Translations under genes and position numbers: made by a program
Source of the DNA: VRUE01 sp963837735
GTDB taxonomy: Bacteria > Actinomycetota > Thermoleophilia > Solirubrobacterales > 70-9
Assembly (NCBI GenBank): GCA_963837735.1
Contig: CAWIOM010000009.1
Span: forward strand, 1-64,000
Direction of reading: 5' to 3'
DNA length: 64,000 nucleotides
Shown: in pieces, positions 47,669-56,774 of the stretch
How positions within the stretch are numbered: the stretch's first letter is position 1
Layout: every line of letters begins with the position of its first letter
The notes under the pieces: generated by a model
What the model was told of the DNA's origin: nothing
Database searches by the model: none
The model's input: only the letters and a program-made list of their open reading frames with translations

Positions 47669-48559
47669 ATGACCAACATCGAGGTCACATCCCTGCCCGA
47701 CGCCGAGCCGCGCAGGCGCAGGGTCGCGATCGGCACCTTCGACGGCGTCCACCGGGGCCACCAGGCGGTGATCGAGGGCGCCGACACCGTCCTCACCTTC
47801 GACCCGCATCCGCTCGAAGTCCTGCACCCGGCGGCGGCGCCGAAGCTGATCATGCCGTTCGCGGTGAAGCGCGACGTGATCGAGGGCCTCGGCGTCCGCG
47901 AGCTCGTCGTCATCCCCTTCGACGAGGAGTTCGCCAAGGTCAGCGCCGAGGGGTTCATCGACCAGGTCCTGATCGAGAAGCTCGGCGCCGAGCACGTCTC
48001 GGTGGGAGAGAACTTCCGCTTCGGCGCCAAGGCCCAGGGCGACCCGCAGATGCTCGCCGGGCGCGAGCAGTTCGAGACCCGGGTCGTGCCCCTGGTCGAG
48101 GTCGACGGCGAGGCCGTCTCCTCGACCCGGATACGGGCTCTGGTGATGGCCGGGGACATGGAAGGGGCGAGGCACTGCCTCGGGGCGCCGTTCATGGTCG
48201 AGGGGACGGTCGTCGAGGGCGACCAGCGCGGCCGCGAGCTCGGCTTCCCGACCGCCAACATCGTCCCCGACGACACCCTGGTGATCCCCGGCCACGGTGT
48301 CTATGCCGCCTTCGCCAACGGCGTCCCGGCGGCCGTCAACGTCGGCGTGCGACCGACCTTCGAGACCGGACGCGGCGTCCTCATCGAGAGCTATCTGATC
48401 GACCACGAGGAGGACCTCTACGGGACCGAGCTGCGGGTCGCATTCGTCGATCGCCTGCGCGGCGAGAAGCGCTTCGCAGGGGCCGAGGACCTGATCGCCC
48501 AGATGAGGATCGACGTCGAGGACGCCAGGCGCGTCTGTGCTAGCTTCCAACGGCCGTGA
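47669..48559 (+). CDS. ribF: Bifunctional riboflavin kinase/FAD synthetase
   Basis: 296 residues from ATG 47669. N-terminal FMN adenylyltransferase (AIGTFDGVHRGHQAVI, TFDPHPLEVL, SVGENFRFGAKAQGD, VSSTRIRAL) and C-terminal riboflavin kinase (GRELGFPTANIVP, GVYAAF, NVGVRPTF, ESYLIDHEEDLYG). Converts riboflavin to FMN and FAD. Position after truB and before rpsO is common in bacteria. Confidence 0.95.
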   Translation: MTNIEVTSLPDAEPRRRRVAIGTFDGVHRGHQAVIEGADTVLTFDPHPLEVLHPAAAPKLIMPFAVKRDVIEGLGVRELVVIPFDEEFAKVSAEGFIDQVLIEKLGAEHVSVGENFRFGAKAQGDPQMLAGREQFETRVVPLVEVDGEAVSSTRIRALVMAGDMEGARHCLGAPFMVEGTVVEGDQRGRELGFPTANIVPDDTLVIPGHGVYAAFANGVPAAVNVGVRPTFETGRGVLIESYLIDHEEDLYGTELRVAFVDRLRGEKRFAGAEDLIAQMRIDVEDARRVCASFQRP

Positions 48560-48588
48560 CCCACCCGGGTGCACGGCGTTTTTACGAC

Positions 48589-48858
48589 ATGGGCCTGACC
48601 AAAGAGAAAAAGAGCGAGCTGATCGGCAAGCACGGTCGCGCCGACGGCGACACCGGCTCCGCCGAGGTGCAGGTGGCGCTGATGACCGAGCGCATCAACG
48701 AGCTCACCGAGCACCTGCGCACGCACGCCAAAGACCACCACTCGCGTCGCGGCCTGCTGATGTTGGTCGGCAAGCGCCGCCGCATGCTCCGCTACCTCGA
48801 GCGGCGCGACCTCGAGCGCTACCGCGCCCTGGTCGCCGAGCTCGGCCTGCGCCGTTAG
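48589..48858 (+). CDS. rpsO: 30S ribosomal protein S15
   Basis: 89 residues from ATG 48589, the exact family length; an in-frame GTG at 48556 would add 11 unrelated residues. LTKEKKSELIGKHGRADGDTGSAEVQVALMTERINELTEHL in pieces (DTGSAEVQ, INELTEHL) and HHSRRGLLMLVGKRRRML are the S15 signature. No Shine-Dalgarno; the 29-base gap has a CACCCGGGTG hairpin and a T5 run, possibly autoregulatory. Confidence 0.95.
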   Translation: MGLTKEKKSELIGKHGRADGDTGSAEVQVALMTERINELTEHLRTHAKDHHSRRGLLMLVGKRRRMLRYLERRDLERYRALVAELGLRR

Positions 48859-48867
48859 GCCCCGGCC

Positions 48868-49326
48868 ATGAGCGTCATCGCAGCCGGAGAGCAGGCCCCC
48901 GACTTCAAGCTCCGCGACCAGGACGGTGACGACGTCGCGCTCTCCGACCTGCGGGGCCGCCGGGTGCTGCTCGTCTTCTACCCGTTCGACTTCAGCTCGG
49001 TCTGCTCGGACCAGCTCTCCGTCTACCAGGAGGTCAAGGCCGAGATCGAGGCCAAGGGCGTCGAGCTCTTCGGGGTCAGCATCGACCACATCCACGCGCA
49101 CAAGGCCTTTCGCGAGAAGCTCGGCATCGACATTCCCCTGCTCTCCGACTTCGAGCCCAAGGGCGAGGTCTCGAAGGCCTACGGCTCCTACTTCGAGGCC
49201 GCCGGCATGTCGAACCGCACCCTCGTCCTGATCGGCGCCGACGGCAGGGTCGAGTGGAGCTACGAATCGCCGAGCCCCGGCGAGGCTCCCGGCGCAAACG
49301 TCATCTTCGACGCGCTCGCGGAGTAG
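48868..49326 (+). CDS. AhpE-type one-cysteine peroxiredoxin
   Basis: 152 residues. Peroxidatic cysteine in FDFSSVCSDQL (typical PxxxT/SxxC replaced by FDFSSVC, as in AhpE), VFYPFDF, GVSIDHIHAHKAF and LLSDFEPKGEVSKAYG. Reduces hydroperoxides and peroxynitrite. Transcribed with the DsbA-like gene, which begins on its stop codon. Confidence 0.85.
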   Translation: MSVIAAGEQAPDFKLRDQDGDDVALSDLRGRRVLLVFYPFDFSSVCSDQLSVYQEVKAEIEAKGVELFGVSIDHIHAHKAFREKLGIDIPLLSDFEPKGEVSKAYGSYFEAAGMSNRTLVLIGADGRVEWSYESPSPGEAPGANVIFDALAE

Positions 49327-49772
49327 TGCCCGACCTGACCAGCGCCTCCGTGCCCCCGGCGGGCGCGGACGACCACCTGCGCGGGGAGGGGGAGGCGCTG
49401 ATCGTCTACGCCGACCTCGCCTGCCCGCACTGCGCGTCGGCATGGGCCGAGATCGGGAAGCGGCCGGCGACGGTCGTCTTCCGGCACTTCCCGCTGGCCG
49501 GCAAGCGGCCGCGCTCGCCCGCCCTGCACGCCGCCGCCGAGGCCGCCGGATCGCAGGGGCGCTTCTTCGAGATGGTCGACGCGATCTACGCCGACCAGGG
49601 GCGGATCGACGACCCGCACCTGTGGGAGCGGGCGGAACGCCTCGGCCTCGACCTCGGGCGCTTCGAGGAGGACCGGCGCTCCGCCGCCGTCGCCGCCCGC
49701 GTGCGGCGCGACTTCGAGTCGGGCATCCGCGCCGGGGTCACCGGAACCCCGGCCCTCTTTCCCGTTCGGTGA
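49326..49772 (+). CDS. DsbA-family thioredoxin-fold protein, C-terminally short
   Basis: 148 residues from GTG 49326 (TAGTG overlap). Active site ACPHC in LIVYADLACPHCASAW, VVFRHFPLAGKRPRSPALHAAAEAA and the cis-Pro loop GVTGTPALF. The protein ends four residues after that loop, where relatives continue about 25 residues (NGxxxxG and a last helix). No signal peptide, so probably cytoplasmic. May serve as a reductant for the neighbouring peroxiredoxin. Confidence 0.75.
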   Translation: MPDLTSASVPPAGADDHLRGEGEALIVYADLACPHCASAWAEIGKRPATVVFRHFPLAGKRPRSPALHAAAEAAGSQGRFFEMVDAIYADQGRIDDPHLWERAERLGLDLGRFEEDRRSAAVAARVRRDFESGIRAGVTGTPALFPVR

Positions 49773-49773
49773 G

Positions 49774-49908
49774 TTGACCGTGCTCTGGCACGGTCAAATG
49801 ACCGAACGTTCCGCGGCAGGGCGGAAAGTGCTGGAATTGAAGCCTCTGTACTCTCTTCCCCGAAAGAGAACGAGAGTTCTGAATCAGATGGCCGCCATCC
49901 GGGCGGCC
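49774..49908 (+). promoter_or_regulatory. Structured 5' region of pnp
   Basis: Hairpin one: TTGACCGTGC / GCACGGTCAA (49774-49797, 4-base loop), right after the DsbA-like stop, no T-run. Hairpin two: GGCCGCC / GGCGGCC (49890-49908), just ahead of the AGG-TAGGAA ribosome region of pnp. The position resembles leaders through which PNPase regulates its own mRNA in other bacteria. Confidence 0.5.
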
Positions 49909-49926
49909 GAAGGTAGGAAAAACTAA

Positions 49927-52170
49927 ATGAGCATGTTTGACGTAACCCGCGTCTCGGCGGACATCGGCGACAGCCAGATCTCCTTCGAGACGGGAAAACT
50001 CGCGAAGCAGGCGGGTGGCGCGGTCGTTGTCCAGGCCGGCGACACCATGGTCCTCTGCACGGCAACCGTCGGCAGCCTTCGCGACGTGGACTTCCTCCCC
50101 CTCACCGTCGACATCGAGGAGCGCATGTACGCCGCGGGCAAAATCCCCGGCTCGTTCTTCCGGCGCGAGGGCAAATCGAGCGAGAAGGCGACGCTGACCG
50201 CTCGCATGATCGACCGGCCGATCCGGCCGCTCTTCCCGAAGGGCTGGCACTACGAGACCCAGCTCGTCGCGATCCCGATGTCGGTGGACCAGGTCCACCC
50301 CTACGACATCCTGGCGATGAACGGCGCCTCCGCGGCGCTGGCGATCTCCCCGGTCCCGGTCGCCGCCCATGTCGGCGCCGTGAGGATCGGCAAACTCGAC
50401 GGTGACTTCGTCGTCAACCCCAGCGAGGAGAGCCTCTCCGAGCTCGATCTCGACCTGATCGTCGCCGGCACCGACGAGGCGATTCTGATGGTCGAGGCCG
50501 GCGCCAACGGCGTCACCGAGCAGGAGATCCTCGACGCGCTCGACATCGCGCACTCGGAGATCAAGAAGCTCGTCGCCGCGATGGAGGAGCTGCAGCAGAA
50601 GGTCGGCAAGGAGAAGACCGAGGTCGAGGCCCCGAAGATCGACGAGGCCCTGATCGACGAGATCCGCTCCTCGCACGGCCAGGCTCTGATCGACGCGATC
50701 GCCACCGAGGGCAAGCTCGAGCGCTACGAGGCGATCGACGACGTCAAGGACGAGGTGGTCGCCAAGTACGCGCCCGAGTCCGACGGTGAGGCCGACGAGA
50801 AGCGCGTGTCCGAGGTCAAGGCCGCCTTCGGCGCGATCGAGAAGGACACGATCCGCAAGGCGATCGCCGTCGACAAGAAGCGCCCCGACGGCCGCGCCCA
50901 GGACGAGATCCGACCGATCGAGTGTGAGGTCGACGTCTCCCCGCGCGTGCACGGCTCGGCGCTGTTCACCCGCGGTGAGACCCAGATCCTCTCCAACGCC
51001 GCGCTTGGCACGACGCGCATGGACATGCGCATCGACACGCTCGGCCTGGAGACCTCGAAGAAATTCTGGCACCACTACAACTTCCCGCCCTTCTCGGTCG
51101 GGGAGGCCGGCTTCATGCGCGGCCCGAAGCGCCGCGACATCGGCCACGGCGCGCTCGCCGAGCGGGCGCTGGTCGCCACGGTCCCCAGCGAAGAGGACTT
51201 CCCCTACGTGATCCGGGTCGTCTCGGAGACGCTGGAGTCGAACGGCTCCTCCTCGATGGGCTCGGTCTGCGCATCCTCGATGGCCCTGCAGGCGGCCGGC
51301 GTGCCGGTCTCTGCACCGGTCGCGGGGGTCGCGATGGGGCTGATCAAGGAGGGCGACGACTACATCGTCCTCACCGACATCGCCGGCGTCGAGGACCACC
51401 TCGGCGACATGGACTTCAAGGTCGCCGGCACCGCGGACGGGATCACCGCCCTGCAGATGGACATCAAGATCACCGGCGTCACCTTCGAGATCCTCACCGA
51501 CGCGCTGGAGCAGGCGAACAAGGGCCGTCAGTTCATCCTCGGCAAGATGGCCGAGGCGATCGACGGGCCGCGCGAGCAGCTCTCCCAGCACGCCCCGCGG
51601 ATCGAGTCGATCAAGATCGACCAGGAGAAGATCGGCGCCGTGATCGGCAAAGGCGGCGAAACGATCCGCGCCCTCTGCGAGGAGTTCGAAGCGGACATCG
51701 ACGTCGAGGACGACGGCACGATCCGCATCTACGCGCCGACCGGCGATCTGGTCGAAGCGTGCGTCGCGCAGATCGAGTCGATGACCAAGGAGGCCGAGGT
51801 GGGCGACACCTACACCGGCGCCAAGGTCGTCAAGACGACGACCTTCGGGGCCTTCGTCGAGCTCGTCAAGGGCACCGACGGCCTGCTCCACATCTCGAAC
51901 GTGAAGCCGGGGGAGAGGGTCGACTCGGTCGACGACGTGCTCTCGGCGGGCGACGAGATCGACGTCACCGTGGTCGAGGTCGACCGCGAGCGCGGCCGGA
52001 TCGGCCTGCGCCTCTCCGACGACCCCTCGGTCGAGGGCAAATCGCAGGAGGAGCTGCTGGCAATCGGCTCCGGCGGCGGCTCCCGCAACGGCGGCGACCG
52101 CGACCGCGGCGGCCGCGGCGGCCGGGATGGGCGTCGTCGTCGCGAGGGCGGCGACCGCGAGCGTCGCTAG
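49927..52170 (+). CDS. pnp: Polynucleotide phosphorylase
   Basis: 747 residues. Two RNase PH domains (MVLCTATVGSLRDVDFLPLTV; SNAALGTTRMDMRID), a helical linker, KH domain (IGAVIGKGGETIRALCEEF) and S1 domain (GAKVVKTTTFGAFVELVKGTDGLLHISN), then an RGG-like tail (GGDRDRGGRGGRDGRRRR). Degrades RNA 3' to 5' with phosphate. The Arg/Gly tail is an extra RNA-binding extension. Confidence 0.95.
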   Translation: MSMFDVTRVSADIGDSQISFETGKLAKQAGGAVVVQAGDTMVLCTATVGSLRDVDFLPLTVDIEERMYAAGKIPGSFFRREGKSSEKATLTARMIDRPIRPLFPKGWHYETQLVAIPMSVDQVHPYDILAMNGASAALAISPVPVAAHVGAVRIGKLDGDFVVNPSEESLSELDLDLIVAGTDEAILMVEAGANGVTEQEILDALDIAHSEIKKLVAAMEELQQKVGKEKTEVEAPKIDEALIDEIRSSHGQALIDAIATEGKLERYEAIDDVKDEVVAKYAPESDGEADEKRVSEVKAAFGAIEKDTIRKAIAVDKKRPDGRAQDEIRPIECEVDVSPRVHGSALFTRGETQILSNAALGTTRMDMRIDTLGLETSKKFWHHYNFPPFSVGEAGFMRGPKRRDIGHGALAERALVATVPSEEDFPYVIRVVSETLESNGSSSMGSVCASSMALQAAGVPVSAPVAGVAMGLIKEGDDYIVLTDIAGVEDHLGDMDFKVAGTADGITALQMDIKITGVTFEILTDALEQANKGRQFILGKMAEAIDGPREQLSQHAPRIESIKIDQEKIGAVIGKGGETIRALCEEFEADIDVEDDGTIRIYAPTGDLVEACVAQIESMTKEAEVGDTYTGAKVVKTTTFGAFVELVKGTDGLLHISNVKPGERVDSVDDVLSAGDEIDVTVVEVDRERGRIGLRLSDDPSVEGKSQEELLAIGSGGGSRNGGDRDRGGRGGRDGRRRREGGDRERR

Positions 52171-52177
52171 CTCGAAG

Positions 52178-53452
52178 TTGAGCGCCGCGAAGCTCACAGA
52201 ACTAGGCTCGGGCGTCCGGGTGGTGACCGAGGAGGTTCCCTCGGTCCGCTCGGTGGCGCTCGGGCTCTGGGTCAGGACGGGATCGCGGAACGAGACCCCG
52301 GCTCAGGCCGGGGTCTCGCATTTCCTCGAGCACCTGCTGTTCAAGGGCACAGCGCGCCACTCGGCGATCGAGATCTCCGAGCTCTTCGACGGGCTCGGCG
52401 CCTCGGTCAACGCGGCCACCGGCAAGGAGACGACCCACCTCCACGCCCGCTTCCTCGACGAGCACACCGACGCCGTCTTCGAGCTGCTCGCCGAAATGCT
52501 GCTCGCGCCGACGTATCCGGACATCGACTCCGAGCGCGACGTCGTCCTCGAGGAGATCGCGATGTACGAGGACGAGCCGCAGGACCGCGTCCACGACATC
52601 CTCGCCGACGCCGTCTTCGGCGACCACCCGCTGGGCCGGCGCGTGCTCGGCGAGGCCGAGGTGATCGCCTCGATCCCGATCCCCGACATCGCGGACTACC
52701 ATCGGGCGCGGTACACGGATGCCACCGTCGTCGTCGGCGCCTCCGGGCACCTCGACCACGAGCGCATCGTCGCCCTCGCCGAGCGCCTGGTCGCGCCCGC
52801 CGCGGGCGCCAACGGCGGCGGCGACGCGGCGGCCCCCGAGGACACGGCCCGCCTGCGCTTCTACGAGAAGGACACCGAGCAGTACCACATCTGCTTCGGC
52901 GCGCCGGGGATCACGCGGGAGGACGAGCGTCGCTATGGGCTCGCCGTGCTCGACTCGATCTTCGGCGGCTCGACTTCCTCACGGCTCTTCCGCGAGGTCC
53001 GCGAGAAGCGCGGCCTTGCCTACTCGGTCGGCTCCTACAACGAGCAGTACACCGACTCCGGCCTGGTCGCCGCCTACGTCGGCACCCGCGAGGACAACGT
53101 CGAGGAGGCCTGCGCGATCATCGGCGCCGAGCTCCAGCGGCTGCGCACCGAGCCCGTCTCCGGCGAGGAGCTGGCGCGGGCCAAGGAGAGCGTCAAGGGC
53201 CGGCTCGTGCTCTCCTCGGAGTCGACCGCGGCGCGGATGACGCGGATCTCGCGGGCGACGCTCTTCGGCCTGCCGATCGACGACCTCGACGAGATGCTCG
53301 CCAAGGTCGACGCGGTCGAGGTCGACGAGCTGACCGAGCTCGCCGCCGAGCTCTACGGCGCGGAGCGGCTCTCAGCGGCCTGTGTCGGCCGCGGCGAGGC
53401 CTGCTTCCGCGATGCCCTGGCGCCGGTGAGCGAGTCGTTGGTGACCGCATGA
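52178..53452 (+). CDS. M16-family zinc peptidase (insulinase-like)
   Basis: About 424 residues from TTG 52178, eight bases after pnp; the upstream in-frame ATG lies inside pnp. Inverted zinc motif HFLEHLLFKG (HxxEH) with the distal Glu in ERDVVLEEIAMYEDEP, and the second domain GGSTSSRLFREVREKRGLAYSVGSY. Homologues follow pnp in many actinobacteria and B. subtilis (mlpA/ymxG type). Substrates not defined. Confidence 0.9.
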   Translation: MSAAKLTELGSGVRVVTEEVPSVRSVALGLWVRTGSRNETPAQAGVSHFLEHLLFKGTARHSAIEISELFDGLGASVNAATGKETTHLHARFLDEHTDAVFELLAEMLLAPTYPDIDSERDVVLEEIAMYEDEPQDRVHDILADAVFGDHPLGRRVLGEAEVIASIPIPDIADYHRARYTDATVVVGASGHLDHERIVALAERLVAPAAGANGGGDAAAPEDTARLRFYEKDTEQYHICFGAPGITREDERRYGLAVLDSIFGGSTSSRLFREVREKRGLAYSVGSYNEQYTDSGLVAAYVGTREDNVEEACAIIGAELQRLRTEPVSGEELARAKESVKGRLVLSSESTAARMTRISRATLFGLPIDDLDEMLAKVDAVEVDELTELAAELYGAERLSAACVGRGEACFRDALAPVSESLVTA

Positions 53453-54115
53453 TCGGATGTTGTCGTATCCGGGGCTGCGGGGCGCATGGGGCAGGCCGTC
53501 TGCGAGGCGGTCGAGGGCGCCGAGGACATGGAGCTCGCCGCCCGCGCCGACCCGGCGCTCGGCGTCGCGCTCGGCGACGTGCTCGAGGGCGCCGACGTGG
53601 TCGTCGACTTCACCGTCCCGGACACGGCGCTGGAGAACGTCCGCGCCTGCCTCGCGGCCGGGGTCCACGCCGTCGTCGGCACGACGGGCTTCGACCTCGA
53701 GGCGGCACGAGAGGCGGCCGAGGGCGCCGGCGCCAACTGCTTCGTCGCCCCCAACTTCGCGATCGGCGCCGTGCTGCTGATGGAGGTCGCCCAGCGGATC
53801 GCCCCGCACATGCCCGAGTGCGAGATCGTCGAGCTCCACCACGACAAGAAGCTCGATGCGCCCTCGGGGACGGCGAAGCGCACCGCCGAGCTGATCGATG
53901 CCGCGGGCGGCCACGTCCACGAGCCGATCCACTCCCTGCGCCTGCCGGGCCTGGTCGCCCACCAGGAGGTCGTCTTCGGCGGCGAGGGGCAGACGCTCAG
54001 CGTCCGCCACGACTCGATCGACCGCCGCTCGTTCATGCCCGGAGTGCTGCTGGCGGTCCGCGCGGTCGGGACGCTGCCGGAGCGTTTCACCGTCGGCCTC
54101 GAGAAGCTGCTGTAG
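53449..54115 (+). CDS. dapB: 4-hydroxy-tetrahydrodipicolinate reductase, frameshift at the start
   Basis: About 222 residues. The ATG at 53449 overlaps the M16 stop (ATGA), but one extra G near 53459 separates it from the conserved frame VVVSGAAGRMGQAVCEAV; the corrected start reads MIDVVVSGAAGRMGQ. Catalytic ELHHDKKLDAPSGTA and HQEVVFGGEGQTLSVRHDS are intact. NAD(P)H-dependent step of lysine/diaminopimelate synthesis. Confidence 0.9.
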
Positions 54116-54135
54116 ATGCGTCTCCGGGTACGCTG

Positions 54136-55020
54136 ATGCCGATGACCGAGCTACGAGGCATATTGACCGCGATGGCGACTCCGTTTACGCCCGAAGGGGC
54201 CGTCGACGAGGCCGCCACGCGGGAGCTGGCGCGGTTCCTGCTCGAGAACGGCTCGCACGGGCTGGTCGTCGCCGCAACGACAGGCGAGTCGACGACCCTC
54301 GACGACGCCGAGCACATCGGCGTCCTGCGCTCCGTCGTCGACGAGGTGGGCGGCGAGGGGCCGATCGTCTGCGGGACGGGCACCAACGACACCCGCCACA
54401 CGATCGAGCTGACGAAGGCGGCCGCGGCTGCGGGAGCGGAAGCCGCCCTCGTCGTCACCCCCTACTACAACAAGCCCAATCCGGCCGGCATCAGAGCCCA
54501 CTTCGAGGCGGTTGCGTCCGCGGTTCCCGACCTTCCGTTGATCGTCTACAACATCCCCTCGCGGGTGATCGTCAACATCTCGCCCTCCGAACTGGCCGAG
54601 CTGGCGAAGATCGACACCGTGGTCGGCGTCAAGCAGGCCAACAACGACGAGCTCGGCCCGATCGAGGGGATGGCGGTGCTTTCCGGCAACGACGACATCT
54701 TTTTCCGCACTCTCGAGCTCGGCCTCGCCGGCGGCATCACCGTCGCATCGCAGGTCGTCGGCCCGCAGATGCGCGAGATCTGGGACGCGGTCGAGGCGGG
54801 CGACCTCGAGCGGGCGCGCGAGATCGACGCCGGCCTGCGACCGCTGTATGAGGCGCTGTCCGTCACCACCAACCCGATGCCGATCAAGGCGGCGATGGCG
54901 ATGACCGGGGTGATTCCGTCCGGCGCCCTGCGGCTGCCGATGGTCGAGATCGACGAGGCCCAGCGGGATGTCGTCAGGACGGCGCTGGAGAGCGTCGGCG
55001 TAGCGGTAACGGCGGGCTAG
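54136..55020 (+). CDS. dapA: 4-hydroxy-tetrahydrodipicolinate synthase
   Basis: 294 residues from ATG 54136. GLVVAATTGESTTLDDAEH, TPYYNKPNPAGIRAHFEAV (Tyr of the catalytic triad), Schiff-base Lys in VVGVKQAN and LSGNDDIFF. Condenses pyruvate with aspartate semialdehyde. Follows dapB, with RNase J four bases downstream, an order conserved in Actinobacteria. Confidence 0.95.
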   Translation: MPMTELRGILTAMATPFTPEGAVDEAATRELARFLLENGSHGLVVAATTGESTTLDDAEHIGVLRSVVDEVGGEGPIVCGTGTNDTRHTIELTKAAAAAGAEAALVVTPYYNKPNPAGIRAHFEAVASAVPDLPLIVYNIPSRVIVNISPSELAELAKIDTVVGVKQANNDELGPIEGMAVLSGNDDIFFRTLELGLAGGITVASQVVGPQMREIWDAVEAGDLERAREIDAGLRPLYEALSVTTNPMPIKAAMAMTGVIPSGALRLPMVEIDEAQRDVVRTALESVGVAVTAG

Positions 55021-55024
55021 GACA

Positions 55025-56688
55025 GTGGCCGGGAAAAAGCTTCGCGTCATCCCGCTCGGCGGGCTGGGGGAGATCGGCAAGAACATGACGGTCGTCGAAT
55101 ACGGCGGCCGGATCGTCGTCGTCGACACCGGGCTCAAGTTCCCGACCCCCGAGATGCTCGGCATCGACCTCGTCCTGCCGGACTTCTCCTACCTGCGGGA
55201 GAGGGCCGACGACATCGAGGCGATCGTCCTCACCCACGGCCACGAGGACCATGTCGGCGCCCTGCCCTACGTCCTGCGCGAGATCGGCAACCCGCCGGTG
55301 ATCTACGGCGGCCAGCTGACGATCGGCATGGTCCGCTCGAAGCTCGACGAGCACAAGCTCTCCGACGCGCCGCTGCAGGAGCTGCCCGCCGGGGAGAAGG
55401 TAAAAGCCGGCCCGTTCGGCCTCGAGCTGATCCACCTCTCGCACTCGATCCCGGACATGCGCGCCGTGCTGCTCAGCACCGACCTCGGCTCGGTGCTGAT
55501 GACCGGCGACTACAAGTTCGACCAGACCCCGGTCGACGGCCGGCCGGCGGACATGTCGAGGCTGGCCGAGCTCGGCAGCGATGGCCTGATGCTGCTCTGC
55601 GGCGACTCGACCAACGCCGACCGCCCCGGCACGGCGCCGTCGGAGTCGAGCGTCGGCCCGGCGCTGCTCGAGACCTTCTCCGACTGCGGCGGGCGGATCA
55701 TCGTCACCTCCTTCGCCTCCAACATCCACCGCGTCCAGCAGGTGATCGACGCGGCCGTCAAGCTCGACCGGCGGGTGGCGCTCGTCGGCCGCTCGATGCG
55801 CAAGAACTTCAACATCGCCTCGAACCTGGGGATCGCCAACGCGCCCCAGGGCCTGCTGATCCAGCCGAAGGAGATCGAGAGCTTCCCCGACGAGAAGGTG
55901 GTCGTGATCTCGACCGGAAGCCAGGGCGAGCCGCTCTCGGCGCTGCGGCGGATGGCGAACAACGACCACCGCGACGTCCAGCTCCACTCCGGCGACACGG
56001 TCGTCTTCTCGGCGACCCCGGTGCCCGGCAACGAGCGCGCTGTGAACGAAACGATCGATCGCATCTATGAGATCGGCGCCTCCGTCGTGACCGCGAAGGA
56101 CGCTCCGATCCACGCTTCGGGGCACGGCTGGCAGGAGGAGCTGAAGTTGATGATCAACCTGACCAAGCCGAAGTACGTGTTCCCGGTCCACGGCGACTTC
56201 AAGCGCCTCCGCCTGCACGCGGAACTGGCCGAATCGCTGGGCGTCGAGAAGGAGAACATCTTCCAGGGCCGCAACGGCCTGGCGCTGGAGATCGACGAGA
56301 AGGGGGCACGATTCGGCGAGGACATCGACGCCGGGGTGATGTACGTCGACGGCGTCAACATCGGCGACCCCGAAGACGTCGCCCTGCGCGACCGGCGGGC
56401 GATCTCCGCCGACGGCATCTTCATCGTCGTGGCGACGATCTCAACCGACGACGGCAGCGTCGTCGCCGACCCGGAGGTGATCTTCCGCGGCGTCGCCTTC
56501 CTCGAGGAAGCGGGGGGCTGGTCGAAGACATCCAGGACGTCGTCGAGGACTCGCTCGAGGACTCGGCCAAGGCCGGGACCCGCGAGCTCAACCTGATCCA
56601 GGAAGACATGCACGACGCGGTCGCCCGCTTCGTCTACGAGAAGCTGCGCCGGCGGCCGATGGTGCTCCCGGTCGTCGTCGAGGTCTGA
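55025..56688 (+). CDS. rnj: Ribonuclease J, frameshift near the C terminus
   Basis: About 555 residues from GTG 55025. Beta-CASP metallo-beta-lactamase: LTHGHEDHVGALPYVL, LIHLSHSIPD, GDYKFDQTPVDG, STNADRPG, TSFASNIHRVQQVIDAA, STGSQGEPLSALRRMA and VPVHGDFKRL-like VFPVHGDFKRL. A missing G in a G6 run near 56515 hides the final domain LVEDIQDVVEDSLED and VARFVYEKLRRRPMVLPVV. Endo- and 5' exonuclease in RNA maturation and decay. Confidence 0.92.
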
Positions 56689-56693
56689 GCCGA

Positions 56694-56745
56694 AAAAATA
56701 GGGTCCGCCGGGGGCTGTTGGGGAGAACCCGGCGGACCCTTGTGT
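56694..56745. terminator. Bidirectional terminator
   Basis: GGGTCCGCCGGG (56701-56712) and CCCGGCGGACCC (56728-56739) form a perfect 12-base stem. On the minus strand it is followed by TATTTTTT, on the plus strand by TTGTGTCT. It separates the convergent rnj and histidine kinase genes. Confidence 0.88.
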
Positions 56746-56774
56746 CTCGTCCGCGGCAAAGATATGGCGAGTCG

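Noticed and set aside
53449..55020. 523-residue protein ending in DapA
   Set aside because: The first 229 codons are the wrong frame of dapB; DapA begins at ATG 54136.
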